In this document: in pieces, positions 6,340 through 6,541 of the stretch
Layout: each line of letters starts with the position of its first letter
Numbering within the stretch: position 1 is the first letter of the stretch
NCBI GenBank assembly: GCA_028290245.1
Contig: JAQGKG010000270.1
Coordinates: 1-6,541 of the forward strand
DNA length: 6,541 nt
Source of the DNA: Devosia sp.
Lineage (GTDB): Bacteria > Pseudomonadota > Alphaproteobacteria > Rhizobiales > Devosiaceae
Direction of reading: 5' to 3'
Translations under genes and position numbers: made by a program
The notes under the pieces: generated by a model
What the model saw: only the letters and a program-made list of their open reading frames with translations
Told to the model about the DNA's origin: nothing
Databases searched by the model: none

Positions 6340-6354
6340 GAACGGAAGATGAAC
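6340..6354. promoter_or_regulatory. LexA/SOS box, alphaproteobacterial type
   Basis: GAACGGAAGATGAAC on the plus strand, read on the minus strand as GTTC-N7-GTTC, is a perfect match to the direct-repeat LexA operator of Alphaproteobacteria. It lies 112 nt upstream of the parE ATG and 69 nt upstream of the divergent secreted-protein ATG, so either promoter or both could be repressed by LexA until DNA damage. I found no other GTTC-N7-GTTC in the non-coding parts of the window. An 8-base-specified motif can occur by chance, but its position in a promoter region supports it. Confidence 0.65.
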
Positions 6355-6410
6355 AACAAATTCCCGCTGCGTTAAGCCCGAATAGGGAAGATGAATGTTT
6401 TGTCCGCTTC

Positions 6411-6417
6411 AAGGAGG
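6411..6417 (+). promoter_or_regulatory. Strong Shine-Dalgarno sequence of the secreted-protein gene
   Basis: AAGGAGG is a full match to the anti-Shine-Dalgarno complement and lies 5 nt before ATG 6423. It fixes this start over the in-frame ATG at 6438 and implies efficient translation, unlike the weak sites of parE and the helicase. Confidence 0.85.
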
Positions 6418-6422
6418 CCACA

Positions 6423-6541
6423 ATGTCCAAATTTGCGATGATTGCCCTTACGGCCTTGGTGCTTGGTACCGGGGTGTCGATGCCCGTACAGGCACAGTCG
6501 TCAGGTTTCGGCATTTTCTTCGGCGACGAGGAAAGTGACTT
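6423..6541 (+). CDS. Small secreted/periplasmic protein of unknown function, N-terminal part, 3' truncated
   Basis: Only 39 codons are visible before the window ends. They encode a textbook Sec signal peptide: Lys3 in the n-region, a hydrophobic core over about residues 4-20 (AMIALTALVLGTG within it) and a c-region PVQA with V at -3 and A at -1, so cleavage after Ala24 is likely. The mature part begins QSSGFGIFFGDEESD, Phe/Gly then acidic. No lipobox Cys is present. The perfect AAGGAGG site confirms the start. The gene diverges from parE across a 194-nt region containing a LexA box and palindromes. I do not recognise the family from this fragment. The gene is very probably real; its function is unknown. 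Confidence 0.85.
   Translation, partial: MSKFAMIALTALVLGTGVSMPVQAQSSGFGIFFGDEESD

Noticed and set aside
1..6541. Mobile element, CRISPR array, toxin-antitoxin pair or defence system
   Set aside because: No terminal inverted repeats, transposase, regularly spaced repeats, or small paired genes are visible; the identifiable genes are housekeeping or signalling genes.

Overview
The window comes from a GC-rich (clearly above 55% by eye) Gram-negative bacterium, most likely an alphaproteobacterium of the order Hyphomicrobiales. A Devosia-like genome is my best guess. The evidence is the style of the ParE, RhlE-type helicase and GGDEF proteins, plus a perfect alphaproteobacterial-type SOS box (GTTC-N7-GTTC). 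The taxonomy is inference; no search was run.

Layout: (1) 3-986, plus strand: the C-terminal three quarters of aroA (EPSP synthase, shikimate pathway), truncated by the left edge. (2) 983-2047, minus: a soluble GGDEF diguanylate cyclase that converges on aroA so tightly that the two stop codons share one CTAG. (3) 2048-2190: a 143-nt spacer with a perfect 9-bp hairpin. (4) 2191-3879, minus: an RhlE-type DEAD-box RNA helicase with a long Ala/Pro/Arg/Glu-rich tail containing a repeated basic motif. (5) 3880-4215: a 336-nt gap holding a plausible minus-strand promoter, which would give the helicase a leader of roughly 240 nt, and a doubtful plus-strand small ORF. (6) 4216-6228, minus: parE, topoisomerase IV subunit B. 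(7) 6229-6422: a divergent regulatory region with a hairpin abutting the parE ribosome-binding site, three overlapping palindromes and a LexA/SOS box. (8) 6423-6541 and beyond, plus: the start of a small secreted protein, cut by the right edge.

The genes do not form one pathway: aroA is aromatic amino acid synthesis, the GGDEF protein is c-di-GMP signalling, the helicase is RNA remodelling and parE is chromosome decatenation. Helicase and cyclase are codirectional with parE but separated by spacers of 336 and 143 nt, so separate transcription units are likely. The most notable signal is the SOS box between parE and the divergent secreted-protein gene, which suggests DNA-damage control of one or both. 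I see no mobile element, CRISPR array, tRNA, rRNA or clearly new multi-gene system.
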